A stretch of DNA of 64,000 nucleotides from Prinsepia uniflora (lineage: Eukaryota; Streptophyta; Magnoliopsida; Rosales; Rosaceae), in contig CM064866.1 in NCBI GenBank assembly GCA_032719365.1, positions 79,402,916 to 79,466,915 on the forward strand, read 5' to 3'. Positions 48,300 through 59,954 of the stretch are shown one piece after another; the stretch's first letter is position 1, and every line of letters starts with the position of its first letter. The notes under the pieces are model-generated. The model had not been told where the DNA came from and made no database searches. It saw nothing but the letters and a program-made list of their open reading frames with translations. The position numbers were made by a program, and so were the translations under genes.

Positions 48300-49864
48300 A
48301 AATTGGAAGCACCCTCGCTCCCGAAATCAGGACACAACTCATCCAATTCCTCCGGGACAACAGCGAGGTCTTTGCTTGGTCCTACGCCGACATGCCTGGC
48401 ATCTCCACGGATGTCATCTGCCACAGGCTTAACATCAGCCCCTCCTTCAAACCAGTCACCCAGAAGCAGCGGACTTATGACGCAGAACGACAGCTGGCCA
48501 TGCAAGAAGAAATCATTCGGCTCAGCACCATTCACTTCGTACGCAAGGCCATTTACGCCACGTGGGTCGCAAACGTCGTACTCGTCAAGAAACCCTCCGG
48601 ATCCTGGCGGATGTGCATCGACTTCACGGATCTCAACAAAGCCTGCCCGAAGGATAGCTTCTCGCTTCCTAAGATCGATCTTTTGGTCGACGCCACAGCT
48701 GGCCATGAATTTCTCAGCTTCATGGATGCGTACTCTGGCTACAACCAAATCCGGATGCACCCCGACGACCAGATCCACACCAGTTTCCGCACTAATCTAG
48801 GAGTCTACTGCTACAATGTTATGCCCTTCGGGCTCAAGAACGCCGGTGCCACCTACCAACGGCTTGTCAACTTCATGTTCGCGGATCAGATTGGCAAAAC
48901 CATGGAGGTGTACGTAGATGATATGCACGTCAAGAGCCGTATAGCTGACCAGCACGTGCCTAACCTCCACAGGATGTTCCAGGTCCTGAAGCAATACAAG
49001 ATGCGGCTCAACCCCGCCAAGTGCGTCTTCGGTGTCCGTTCTGGAAAATTCCTCGGCTACATGATCAGCCAGCGGGGAATCGAGGCTAACCCCGAAAAAA
49101 TCAAGGCCATCCTGGACATGAAGCCCCCGCGCACACTCAAGGAAGTCCAAACCCTTACTGGCCGGATCGCCGCTCTCACCCGGTTCATCTCTCGGGCGAC
49201 AGACAAGTGTCTGCCATTCTTCAAGGTCATGAAGACCCAGGGCCGGCACATCAACTGGGACGCGACGTTCGACGCTGCCTTCGAAGCTCTCAAAACTTAC
49301 ATGAACACCGCGCCCCTACTTACCCGACCTACCACCGGGGAACGGCTCACCGTCTATCTTTCTGTCTCCACATCCGCTGTCAGCTCCGTCCTCGTCACCA
49401 GTCGGGACGGCGCGGAGTTCCCAGTATACTATGTCAGCAAGGCGTTCCAGGACGCGGAGACCCGGTACAACGACCTGGAGAAGTTGGCCTTTGCCCTCAT
49501 TGTGACGGCCCGGCGCCTCCGCCCATACTTTCAGGCACATCCCATGTTAGTCCTCACCAACAAACCCCTTCGCCAGGTGCTCCAAAAGCCAGACACTTCG
49601 GGACGACTCAGCAAGCCATGTACAAGTGCTCTCTACTACAACTCTCGCGTTCACGGACGCAGTTTCCAAGTCGGTGTCTGGGTCCTTCGCAAGGTCAGCT
49701 TGGCCACTAAGGAGCGTGCTGACGGGACACTCGGGCCCACATGGGAGGGCCCCTACCTCGTGACCCGAATTTGTCGACCAGGCACCTATGAGCTTCAGAC
49801 TGCAGATGGACGTCTGCTTACACACCCGTGGCACGCGGATCATCTCAAGTTATTTTATAATTAG
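48296..49864 (+). pseudogene. Tat pol: reverse transcriptase fused to the integrase C-terminus by deletion
   Basis: This open frame lies in the -1 frame relative to gag. The reverse transcriptase is complete to the eye: WRMCIDFTDLNKACPKD, FMDAYSGYNQI, MPFGLKNAGATYQRLV and the catalytic YVDDM. RNase H begins (SVSTSAVSSVLV, VYYVSKAFQDAETRY, LEKLAFALI, ltnKPLRQVL) and then breaks near 49616. The sequence jumps in frame to the end of integrase: YYNSRVHGRSFQVG, WVLRKVSLATK, GPTWEGPYLVTRI, HPWHADHLKLFYN. The rest of RNase H, the integrase zinc finger and its DDE core are missing. Any product would be an RT with an integrase tail. Confidence 0.88.
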
Positions 49865-50348
49865 AACACACCCCATGTACATTACGTTATGCTTTACTGT
49901 AATTCGACTTGGCTATCTCCAGTCGAACTTGCCTTTCCGGCACAATGTTCTTTTATTTATCCAAGTGTTAGCCTCATACTCAACTACAACATGGCCTATT
50001 CACCATTGCCGATCAGCACTCCCGGTGACCAACACGGCACCTACTTTGCATACCGCCGCAAAGCATTCATTACAATTTTATTCGGTGGTTACGACCAGTA
50101 CGGTCTGGGTTTATGGTCATGACCGTGGTTCGGCATACCTACACATATGCCAAAAATGCCAAGTACTCCCCTGTCGGTAGTCCTCATTTCAAAAAAAAAA
50201 AAAAACAAATGCCAAGTGTGATACATATCAACTTTGCCAAGAACAATTTTATTACTCTTTAAACATCCGAACAACATGCTACACGGGGCATCCCCCGGAT
50301 TACAAAAACAACAAAAGCATACAAAAACTATCTACACGGCCCTCGGCC
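49865..50348. other. Spacer between convergent pol and antisense gene
   Basis: No coding signal. It would be the 3' UTR for both transcripts. A poly-A stretch lies near 50191. Confidence 0.6.
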
Positions 50349-52965
50349 TCACACCACCACCACCACCTCCTCGTCTGCCGCCTCCGCCTGGTCGGCAGTG
50401 GACGCCTCTGCCGCTTTCTCCGCACCGGCCGGCCGCTCGCCCTCGGCATTCGACGTTTGCCCGTCCAGTGAGAAAGTCTTGGTCAGCACGGGGGGCTCAT
50501 CCAGCCACGGGAAGTTGAGAGGGACCCCTGGATTGAAGTACAACACCCGCTGTACGCAATCATCTTCCACCTCGGCAAGCGCCAGGTCGAGATGATTCGC
50601 ATACACCGGGTCCGCCATGAAGTCCTCCAGGGTCTTCTACCGATCGGCAGATAGCAGGACGCGCAGCCGCTCCACTTCCCCCTGCAGCTCCCCCATGACT
50701 TTCTCCTGCTCGTTCAGCTGCTGGGAGAAGGCGTGCACCGTTTCCTCCCGGTCCGCAATTCCCCTCTCGGCTGCCTCCGCCCGGGCCTTCTCCCGCTGGA
50801 GTTCCTTCTCCAGCTCCGCCACCCGCCTCCGCGCAGCATGACCCTCCTTCTCCCGGGCACGCAGCCTCTCCTCCCTCTGCCGCGCGACTTCCAGCTCCGC
50901 CTCCATCCTCTGCATGTGCCGGGAGGCCTTCTGCAGGGCCACGTAGGTCTGCCCAAAGCACTGCCGAACCATGCACACTTGTCAGCAAACATATATCCAC
51001 TAAATACAAACCAAAACCAAAGCCAACTCACACAACTACTCACATGGGCTTGCTCGGCGAGCAGGGCCGCGAACCGACCCGGGTGGGAGCCGGTACCGAT
51101 CTGCTCCTTCTCTGCCGGCGTCACCTGGGAGCCGAGCACAAAAGCATTGACAACCGGCGCCAATGACCTGTGCACCTGCTGTGTGACCGGCACCCACGCC
51201 TCCCCGGGCCTTGCCGACCTAACAACCTCCCCCGTCTCCACGGGATCCATGAAGACAGCAGCAATGCCGGGTATGCTGTTCGGCACCCTTTCCTTGGCCG
51301 GCGGCGGCATCTCCACCCTGGCCTCCTTGGCTTTTTCCATCGGCGCCTCGGGAGCCTTGAGGGCCGCCTCCCTCTTGCGTCGGCGGTCGGAGCCCTCTCC
51401 CTCCGACACCCCTGCCGCCGGAGGAGACTGCCTAAGCCGCGCCGCCTTCAGCTTCCTCTGGCGCTCCCGGGCTTGGTCCAGCCCACCGATGAGGGGCCGC
51501 TTCAGTCCCCGGACGGGACTCCTCGCCTGCTAGGCACCTTGCCGCGGCTCAGGCCTCGTCGGCTTCGGCGGCCCATTTGGCCGAACACCCAAACTGGACC
51601 CCGACAGGGGCTCCTCTCGGCCAGCACCCCTGGGCTTCAACGCCACGGTCTTTTGCCTCCGCGGCTGTGGGGGGGTTGCCTCCGGCTCCTTGCCCTTTCC
51701 CTCGGCAGCCGAGCCATGCTTCGCCGCCGCCTCACTCATCTTCTTCTGAGCGGCTTGTTCAACTTGGGGGTGCACTGCAAAACAAAACTGTTAGTGCCCC
51801 GGCATGCCTACATACTATAACTTCAGCACTACTTGCTTACCAGGTGGCGAGATGAGACCCACGGCAAGCAGGTTCGACGGCAACTTCAGGACGCACCGGC
51901 TGCGTTCCAGGTCGGACAGCTTCTCCCGCACCAGGTTGCACGCCTCCCAATCCTCTGCTGTTACCGTTGCCTTGGTCGGACCTGCACACACAACAACACC
52001 ATCAGTCTCCGCCTCGGTAGCCACAATTGACGCCTTACGACTACTAGCCGAACGGTAGACCAACAACCTCCAGACTGGAAGTAGCTGAGAATCCTCGCGC
52101 GGACCCCACTGACGTCCCCTTCCCACGGCCCCGATACCCAGCAGAACCGATGCCTCCAGCTCTTCTGCGACGTCGGCACATCAGTGATGAACGCCCCCCG
52201 CGCACTCTTGTGCAGGCACTCCATCTGGTACCACCCCGACCCGTAGGTCTGCCGCTTGAAGCGGTACAGGGCGCACAGTTGCCCCCAGGTCGGTTCCGGC
52301 AGTCCCGCCAATCGGAATGCCGTGTACAGGCTGATCAGGATGATCCAGCCGTTGGCGTTCAGCTGCCCCAGGGCCAGGTTCGCCCTCGCCATCATGTCCT
52401 GGAGCCACGGGTGCAGAGGCAGCCTCACGCCGTGTTCAAAGCAATCGACGTAAAATAATGTCGACCCTTCCGGCGGACTGCTCGGCTTCTTGCTGTGCGG
52501 GGGTACCGTCATCTTAATCTCCGCCGGCACGTTGTACAGCTCCCGGAACCGGTCCAGGTCGGACTACCGAATGGTGTTCATCTCGTAGTCCACGGCATAC
52601 TCCACCTTCACCACGCCATCGGCATCTAGTTCCATAGGCTAGCTCGTCTCCGTACCGCTACCTTCAGCCTCGGAATCGACGGTGGCAACGGGGGGAGTAC
52701 GGGGAGGCGTCCTCCTCTCACTTGGCCGATCGGCACCCGACGTGCTGCACCCGCCCTGCTGCCTCACCTCCTTCCGCGGCAACCTGAGAGCCTCATCCAG
52801 GCTGTCACCACTGCTGGACGACGACGTGCCGCTAGTGGACCCACTAGTGGACGTTGACCCACTGCGCCCGCTCGGCCCGTCGGTTGCCGAACTGGACGGT
52901 GTTTCCCCGCCAAAAGCTTGAGGGGACCTAACCCCAGATCCACTGTTTGACTCTGACTCTGACAT
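50349..52965 (-). pseudogene. Antisense gene of the Tat element (putative gypsy-type transposon protein)
   Basis: It starts MSESESNSGSG at 52965, serine-rich. A conserved domain follows with VDCFEHGVRLPLHPWLQDMM, NGWIILISLYTAFR and GSGWYQMECL, the sort of sequence found in Tat antisense frames (Pfam 'putative gypsy type transposon', as I recall). Introns with GT-AG ends fit between exons (about 51782-51843 and 50980-51044, probably another near 52060-52100). The C-terminal part is a long coiled coil (RHMQRMEAELEVARQREERL onward), then an acidic tail ending EEVVVVV. Four in-frame TAG codons interrupt it (52639, 52564, 51530 and 50637). The function is not established. Confidence 0.7.
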
Positions 52966-53193
52966 CTACAAATTACCAAAAGAAAAGAAGCTACAACTAA
53001 GCACCTACGCTACGGAACACATGCTGAGCATAGATGCCGAACGGCAGGAATTATACCTTTCAAAGTTTCGCTCGGTCGAATTGGTTCCACGTGCGTCCTC
53101 TTCTTGATCGGCAGTCTCCAATTCAGTCGGCACTCGCAATTATTCCACTGATGCTCTGAGTCAAAAGTGAAAAAGACAGAAAGCTTTCGCCCC

Positions 53194-53200
53194 TTTTATA
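53194..53200 (-). promoter_or_regulatory. TATA box of the antisense gene
   Basis: On the minus strand the sequence reads CCTATAAAAGGGG, about 230 bases upstream of the antisense start codon. It suggests the gene has its own promoter inside the element. Confidence 0.6.
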
Positions 53201-53669
53201 GGCCCCTGGCCCGCCTCGAGATGCGCGCTTCCGATCTGACGGTCACCAGGCCGATACGGCCACCTTTCGGCTACGAATACCTTGTACTGTATACCCATCG
53301 GTATCGTACATTCTCAACTACATACGTACATACGTACGTCGCTCACCGGTATGCATTCATACCGCCTGCCGACTGGAGCCTCTCGGCCTCTTTCCCGACG
53401 GCACGCCTCCCCTCCTCGTCGGCAACCACACTGCTACCGACGTCTCCCCGCCATTCCCCACGGCCGCCTCTCCACGATCTTTCGGTCTTTACGGTGGGCC
53501 GCTTCCGGAACTTGGAAACGGGGCTCCTTTGCAAATCGGACATACGGTGCACTTCCTCGCTCCATGACTTGGGGGGCTACTAGGGATACAGGGCGCACCG
53601 CCCAGGTCGGTCGACAGGTACCAGCCGTCATATCAAGTCCTCGACCGAGGAACCCCACCTCAGTCAAAG

Positions 53670-53683
53670 ACTTAGGGGACTTA
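53670..53683 (+). other. Polypurine tract region of the Tat element
   Basis: ACTTAGGGGACTTA abuts the 3' LTR. A similar CTTGGGGGGCTACTAGGG lies about 110 bases upstream. Confidence 0.65.
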
Positions 53684-54259
53684 TGTTGATACCATATCGA
53701 CCGACCACCCTAGCACAGGTCCCACCAGGACAGGAAGGCCGCCGACCGATCACCTGATCGGCACCCTCACGGCCCACGGCCCGCCGATCGGCACCATACT
53801 GCAGACCCGCCATTCGGCACCTGACAGTGAACAGACGACAGCTGGCTGCGACAGTCACCTAACCAACTCTGCCACACCAACTCCTTGACGGAGGCAGGTT
53901 GGGACTCCAGCTGGCGCCTCCTCCGGATATCCAGGGCTTGTCAGACGGCTCCCAGCCACCAAGCACCACCTGCTCCCGTAACAGTAGCCCACCTACCGCA
54001 GTTATGGCTACTATAAATACCCCGAAACCCTTCACAAAGGTAAGACACTAAGAACCGATCCAGAGCACTGTATTTACTTGCCTCTCGGCACTCAGATACT
54101 AACTTAGGCATCGGAGCCCCTTCGGCCGGCACCACACCGGTGTCTAGTCCTTGCAGGATACTCGCCGAACGGCCACGCCCCAGCGGACCCGAAACACCAC
54201 GCGGCTGGTCCCAGAACCCCCAGCGGGTCTCATCGTGTTGGTCATTTCAGGATCAAACA
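53684..54259 (+). repeat. 3' LTR of the Tat element
   Basis: It matches the 5' LTR over 576 bases with two C/T differences. TSD AATCC follows. Confidence 0.97.
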
Positions 54260-54359
54260 AATCCCAACTTCCAGGATGGGTCGTTACAAGGCACGGGCAC
54301 CATTTTGTTTGAGCTTGGGTCTGTTTTGCGGGAAACATTTTCAGAGAGGCCAGAGGGAT

Positions 54360-57300
54360 CCGAGGTAAATCCTGCTCCCGTCTGACTCCCCGACACAACA
54401 CCAAAGTAAAACTCACACGCAACCACCAAAGTACTCAGTCAGACGCAGGAGAAACTAAAATATCCCGAAGGTAAGAGTTTACAGAGCATAGTACTCAATA
54501 CAAAAGAAAGAAAAGTGATAACAATATACACGCACAACGGACGATCTAAACACTCCGGGGTCACTCTATGCCTCTGACAATGCCTCGACGTCGAAACCCC
54601 GCGCTAGCTCCACAACCTGGAGGGCAATTTAAAACAGAAGGTGTGAGTGGACCAAAATAAAATAAAAGTTTCCAAAACCATTTATAAGAAAACCGGGTTT
54701 TACCCTCCGTTTTAAAACCACATGCATAAACCAGTTCTTGAAACAGTTATCAACCGATCGCCATAAAACATTGACAGAATCATTGTAAAACAGTATAATT
54801 CACGTAACCTTACCATAAGAACAGAAACACTATAAAATAGTTATAGAAATCATAGTAGAACATCATAAAACCATATCATAACCCGTGAATATCAAATCAT
54901 CATTTTCCGATCGAACCTGCTGGACCTATCCGAGTCTTTAAACTCAATCCAGGCCTCAATAATATCCGAGTCTTTAAACTCCCGAGTCTTTAAACTCAAC
55001 AGGCCTACGGGGAAAATATCAATATATCCGAGTCTTTAAACTCCCGAGTCTTTAAACTCAATCCGGGTCTTTAAACCCAATCCGGGCCCGTCCCCCATCA
55101 ATCAACATCCGGGTCTTTAAACCCAATCCAGATCCAGCAAATCCAATCAAAACCATTTGAAAACCATTTCGAAATCCACATCCAAATCCGAATCCAAAAT
55201 CACCGGTCTGATGCCCTTCCGGCGTCCAGAACCGTCATTCCGAACCCAATCCGGAATTCCACTTTTCAACTTTAAAACCAAATCTCGTTGCCGAAAATTC
55301 GATTCTAAAACTGAAAGCCCTGATCATCGAAATCTCGTTCCAAAATCCATTTATATTCATTGAAAACCATTTATCATTTGAAACCCCAAACCATAGCATC
55401 AACATTCTAAAATTAAATATTTCTCGTAAAACGTGCTGAAAACCGAACTTCCTCGAAAACGTGCAATTTTGTAAAATCAACAAAGCATAGTCGATAATCA
55501 TAAAATCACATATAAAACCACAAAACTAACATAGAAAACAGTCATGCATGCTCGAGTTTAGAGAAGGGGTCCACTCACAGTACCGAGCCCTCAATCGCGT
55601 CCCGAACGTCTCGTACGTTCCTCAGCTTTCTCGGGAAGTCCCGATCCTGTCAACAACCGCCAAAGTACGTTAGTAACACGTCTACTAAGGTCCACCTAAT
55701 TTTCCCTAAAAATTCCCAAGTCCTGACCGTAATGAACCGAAACCCAAAACTTCACCCTCGCGGAACTAACCTCAAACTACATCCGAACATCCCGAAACCA
55801 AGTCCAACAGACTCGTCACAACACCTAGCCAAAAACCTAGTTGACACTTTCCCCAAAGACCGCCACACGTACCCCCACGCGCCGCCCAAAGTGGCTGCGC
55901 GTGGCCCTCACGCGCCTGCTACAGTGCATCGTCTTCCTCGAGCCGTGGTTCGACACAGTGCCTGCAAATCGAACCGGCGAGGACGGTTCTCCGCCGTACC
56001 TGCACCAAAACCACTCCTCTCTTCACCAACAACATCGTCCAGACCTAAGCTATCCATTCCCCTTACTCAGACGCCTCGACTCAACCTAAAACCCGTCGAC
56101 ACAAACTCGAACCACAAACCCGATACACCCCTGTTTCCTTCTCCGGCCACCCAGGTCTTCCCCCGTCACCCCAGGTCTTCCCCCGTCACGGTGGCAGTCC
56201 CAACCTCTTCCTAAGACCATCCTAAACCTCACCTAACTCACCAAGACCGTCGACTCACTCCCTAAGTCCACAACTTTCAATTTGAAACTCGACGGTAAAA
56301 TAGAGCACACAGGTACTCTCTGTCGTCCTAGCCTTCACCGTGCACTCCCCGTCACGGCTACTCCACCAGAAGACTCCTAAGACTCCACTGAACTCCCTAG
56401 ACCTCACTAGACTCCTCGATTTAACCCCTAAAGCTACGACTTAGCGTCTGAATCTAGACGACAAAATAGAGCATCAATAGGGAAAGCAAGAAATTACATG
56501 TCCTCTTGTCGCCGTCGTGAGCTCAGCCGTGAGGCAGTAGCTCCTTCCGTCCTCCTTCGTCCTCTGGACACTTCCACTGGCCTCGATTGGTCGATCACGG
56601 CTGCAACACCACCCACAAACACTCACTTCCTCCCTGTTTTTCTTTGATTTCCCGTGACTCTCAACTCACGCACAAACAATCACCACTCCTCCAACCTCCC
56701 TCACTGTCTCCCTCTCACTCTCTGGTCACTCTCACACACTCACAACTCACCAACACCCACGATCACCCCTCAATTCTCTCAATTGCTCGGCCTCTGTTCT
56801 TCGATCACGAACACACACACGGGCACCCAAGCACCCCCAATTATTTGGACCGTGCACAAAATGCTGGAACCCTCTAGTTCCCCTACACGTGTCACCATCC
56901 TGTCCCTTCTCACACAAATGGCCCAATCATAGCCATCCACTTGTCCCTCTTTGCTGCACAAATCCCAGAGCACAAAGACCAAAATACCCCTCCTTGTAAG
57001 TCAAAATTACAATCTTGCCACCACCTTCCTAGACCCGTAACTTACACCTCGTAAGTCCGATGAATACGTGCCACCTGTCATCGAACTCAGGACGACGAGA
57101 TCTACCTAACCATCCTAGGTCAACGTGTCAAAACCCGATCGTACGCAAAGTCAACTTTTCCCCCTATTTTAGCCAAATTACGGTTATGCCCTCAACCTTC
57201 TGAACATCATAACTTCCTCCTTGGATATCGGAATCGAACGTACCACCTGTCTACGGATTCGTGACGTCCTAAACTACATCCTGGTCATCGGTCAAAGCCC

Positions 57301-57460
57301 AATTGATCGTCCGAACTAAAATTCAACTATTTGCTTGAACTAGGGGCAAAATCGTCATTCTACACTAACGACCCCAACGAGACCAACTAACCCCCGATTA
57401 AGCTCACTAAGCCCATCTTAATCACTATCTTAACCCTAATTTCTGGAACGGGTCGTTACA
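54360..57460 (-). mobile_element. LTR D of the 3 kb family, outer end clipped
   Basis: The right end GGTCGTTACA is intact. On the left the homology with LTR B begins at CCGAGGTAAATCC, so the outer 35-40 bases are missing and no TSD can be shown. It carries the 14-base array (54931-55123), the three-arm motif (55876-55915) and a perfect 12-base inverted repeat (54642-54653 with 55568-55579). It lies inside LTR E. Confidence 0.82.
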
Positions 57461-59441
57461 GATTCCCACGGGCTGCTGGCTGCACGGTTCAATTAACAGA
57501 GTGTTGGGGAGTGAGAGAGGGTCATTTCTGTTAAGGAGAGTCTAAAAACTTGAGAGAAAACAGAGACGGGAAAATCTGAAAAATTGGAGGGAAAAATCGA
57601 GTTTGATGTGTGAGGCGAGTTGGACGAAACCAAGGACCTAAACAGCTTTCTGGGACCAATTGGAGTTCAACCATATCACCCCTGAGGTGATTCGACCCCG
57701 GTTAGGCCAGGAACCCAAGTTCCATTTTCGAAGGATTTTCAGACCTGAGGACGACGACTTCCAGGTGAGGACTTGTGAAATTGGTTGTGTTTTATTTTTC
57801 GTATATGTCCTAGTAAGCTTCAGCTTAAACCAATTTGGATTTGGAATTGAGCTGAGTGAAGAACAACGGTTGACCCGTTTGTTTGATCCCGGGTCGAGTG
57901 AACGATTTAGGACCTGTTGAGGTTAATTAATGGATCAGAGTTTAAATTAAAAGGCTAAGGAAGGTCTTAGGTGGAAAAACGAAGGAAATCGAGTGAGAAT
58001 TGATGGGGATTTGGCCGGGTTGAGTCGCGGGTTTGGGGACCCGTTTAACAGGCTTCCGGGTAAGGATGATGCCACTGTAGCTGCAGTGCTTGGCGTGTGG
58101 CTTTCACGCGCAGCCACTTTGGGCGGCGCGTGAGGGCTCATGACGCCTCATCTCCGATCACGGTCAACTTGAGTTTTCATCCTTTCAATTTATTGAACAT
58201 TTTGGGCTAATTTTTGAGTCGATCGGAGATAGTTAAGTTGGTCAAAATAAGGTCTATTGCCTCGAGAAGCGTGTTCGGGAGGCTTTCCTGGGCCAGTTTC
58301 AGTTTAGGATTTCTTGGTTGAATGTTAAGGACTTGTAGTGACCTTCACGTGTGATTTGGACTGACAGGAATCGTACAATAGTACCCGGACGAGGTTATAC
58401 GCGCAGTTTTGCAGCAGGATTGTACGATGAGTGGGCCCGATTTCATTAAACCCTTGCATGCATAACTATTTTCACTTATATATATGTGTGTGAATCAGGC
58501 AAAGGTTTCAATTATCTTGAGTTATGGTTATGGCACGATTTACGATGTTTGAGCTTGAGACCCGTCTGGCGAAATTTAAGTACTGTTTTGGATTATATAT
58601 ATATATATATATATTTGTGCATGTGTATGTAGATCTTTGGTACTGCACTGTATAGATCTACCCGTGTGATACTGTCTCCTCCGGATGTGGGTACCCCGGA
58701 GTGGTCACGGTGCATTGCCTGCGAGGGGTCATTCTACGGAGGGACCGGACCGTAGGATGACTCAGGAGTAGGATTGCTATGATTGGACGTCTGGGACGTC
58801 AAGCATCTGGGATGCCATACCCGAACTGGGCTCGGGGATTGGACTCGGGATTGAGACCCCGAGTGGCACGCGTAGCCTTGGGACTGTGACCTTATTGGAC
58901 GTCAGGGACGTCGGACATCTGGGATGTCAGGGTTGGAGTGTATAGTGCAATGGTTGTGGTTATGTTTATGGTTTTATTACATGACTTGTGATACCTTATA
59001 TGATTTTATGGTTTTAAATACTAATGTATGCATGTTTGGAAAACGGAGGGATAAAAGTTTATGTTTTTAATTGCTGAACTGTTTTATAAACTTTGAGTTT
59101 CGGCCCATTCACCCTTAATGTTTTGTTGACCCCTCCAGGCCGTGCTACTGAGGTAGAAGAGGATCCCGAGGCTGAGGCATAGATCTACACTGCGCACTTG
59201 AACCCCCTGTTGGGTAGGTTAGCCCGCAGGATAGCTTAGAGTCGTACTCGGAACTTTTACTTTTGGACATTATCCCTTGTCTGGCATCTTTTGAATTCGG
59301 ATTTTATGTATGACTTTATTTTGGATATTTATGCATTTGAACTTTAAAGGTTAAAATTGGAATGTTAGTTCGGGTGTTAGACGGTAGCAGGGCACGTCCC
59401 CTTGTGGTCCCCGGGGGATCGGGGTGGGTCCTGTCAACTCT

Positions 59442-59822
59442 AAAGTTAAACGAGTGGAGGCTGGTGCAATCCCATGATGGGTGACCCACTGGGAAGTTGC
59501 ACCGTGAGCTTCCGGGAACAAAACCTGCGGGTGTGATGGTGTGCCCTGCCCAGAAGGGACAATATCGTGTTAGATAGAGTGGGCCGCTGCGCAACTCTGA
59601 TCTAAACGAGGCCTTTTGGGAGCTCAAGTGGTTTTGGGGGGGATTGGAACCCCAAAATTAAGCGAGTTGAGGCTGGTGCAATTCCATGATGGGTGACCCC
59701 CTGGGAAGTTGCACTGTGAGCTCCCGAAAACAAAATCGTGAGGGCAAGGGTAAAGAAGCCCAAAGCAGACAATATCGTGCTAGATGAGTCGAGTCCTGAC
59801 CGAGGAGGGTCAGGTCTTGACA
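59442..59822 (+). repeat. Two 5S rRNA-like modules in one TRIM LTR
   Basis: Module 1 (41421-41465 plus 59442-59606) and module 2 (59607 to about 59816) are each about 210 bases. Both run GAGGCC..TTGGGAGCTCA, 5S-like core, GACAATATCGTG(C/T)TAGAT. Cores are near 59442-59515 and 59647-59720 and resemble the 3' two-thirds of plant 5S rRNA, including box A, the intermediate element and box C. Confidence 0.8.
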
Positions 59823-59954
59823 GAATGGTATCAGAGCCCGACCCCGACCAGGAAGTGTGCCAACGAGGACGATGGGCCCTAAGGGGGGTGGATTGTAAGA
59901 CCCATGTTCTGGAGGGACGGTGAACGATCCCACATTCCTGCGAGGGGGGAATGG

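Larger units (their letters stand above)
44948..54259 (+). mobile_element. Ty3/Gypsy Tat-type retrotransposon, young, non-autonomous
   Basis: Two 576-base LTRs (44948-45523 and 53684-54259) flank a primer site, gag-protease, a partial pol, an antisense gene and a polypurine tract. TSD AATCC lies at 44943-44947 and 54260-54264. The LTRs differ at two positions, both C/T, so insertion was recent. The gag-pro-pol order, RT sequence and antisense gene after pol fit the Tat lineage. Most of RNase H and the integrase core are deleted, so it cannot move by itself. Confidence 0.95.
42061..54288 (-). mobile_element. Solo LTR C of the 3 kb family, split by the Gypsy element
   Basis: Pieces are 42061-44947 and 54265-54288. 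It starts TGACAGGACCC, ends GGTCGTTACA, and has TSD AGGCA (42056-42060 and 54289-54293). There is no coding interior. It contains the 14-base repeat array, the three-arm motif (43598-43647) and the inverted repeat (42325-42336 with 43300-43311, one mismatch). Confidence 0.88.
41466..59436 (+). mobile_element. LTR copy E of the 3 kb family, itself invaded twice
   Basis: Pieces are 41466-42060, 54294-54359 and 57461-59436, about 2.6 kb in all. It starts TATAACGCC (TG mutated to TA) and ends GGGTCCTGTCA. The flanks are ACTCC and ACTCT, a TSD with one change, inside the 5S module of the TRIM. It has the three-arm motif (58093-58132). The donor-like site is decayed (ATGAGT at 58426), while the partner arm survives at 59102. 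Confidence 0.8.
41304..59952 (+). mobile_element. Cassandra-like TRIM with 5S rRNA-like LTR modules, split by nested insertions
   Basis: The 5' LTR starts TGTAAGACCC at 41304, is cut at 41465 by LTR E, resumes at 59437 and ends TTGACA at 59822. The primer site TGGTATCAGAGC (59826-59837) matches the 3' end of tRNA-Met. A short non-coding interior, a purine tract (59881-59893) and the second LTR from 59894 (TGTAAGACCC) follow; that LTR is cut at 59955 by LTR F. The LTR holds two 5S-like segments (AGTTAA(A/G)CG, GATGGGTGACC, CTGGGAAGT), the hallmark of Cassandra elements. The visible starts of the two LTRs differ at several of about 60 positions, so it is old. Confidence 0.85.

Noticed and set aside
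45672..48778. Large antisense frames over gag and pol
   Set aside because: They mirror GC-rich coding sequence on the plus strand, which carries all recognisable domains.
53167..53689. Plus-strand frames near the Tat 3' end
   Set aside because: No domain; the region fits the promoter of the antisense gene and the 3' untranslated part of the element.
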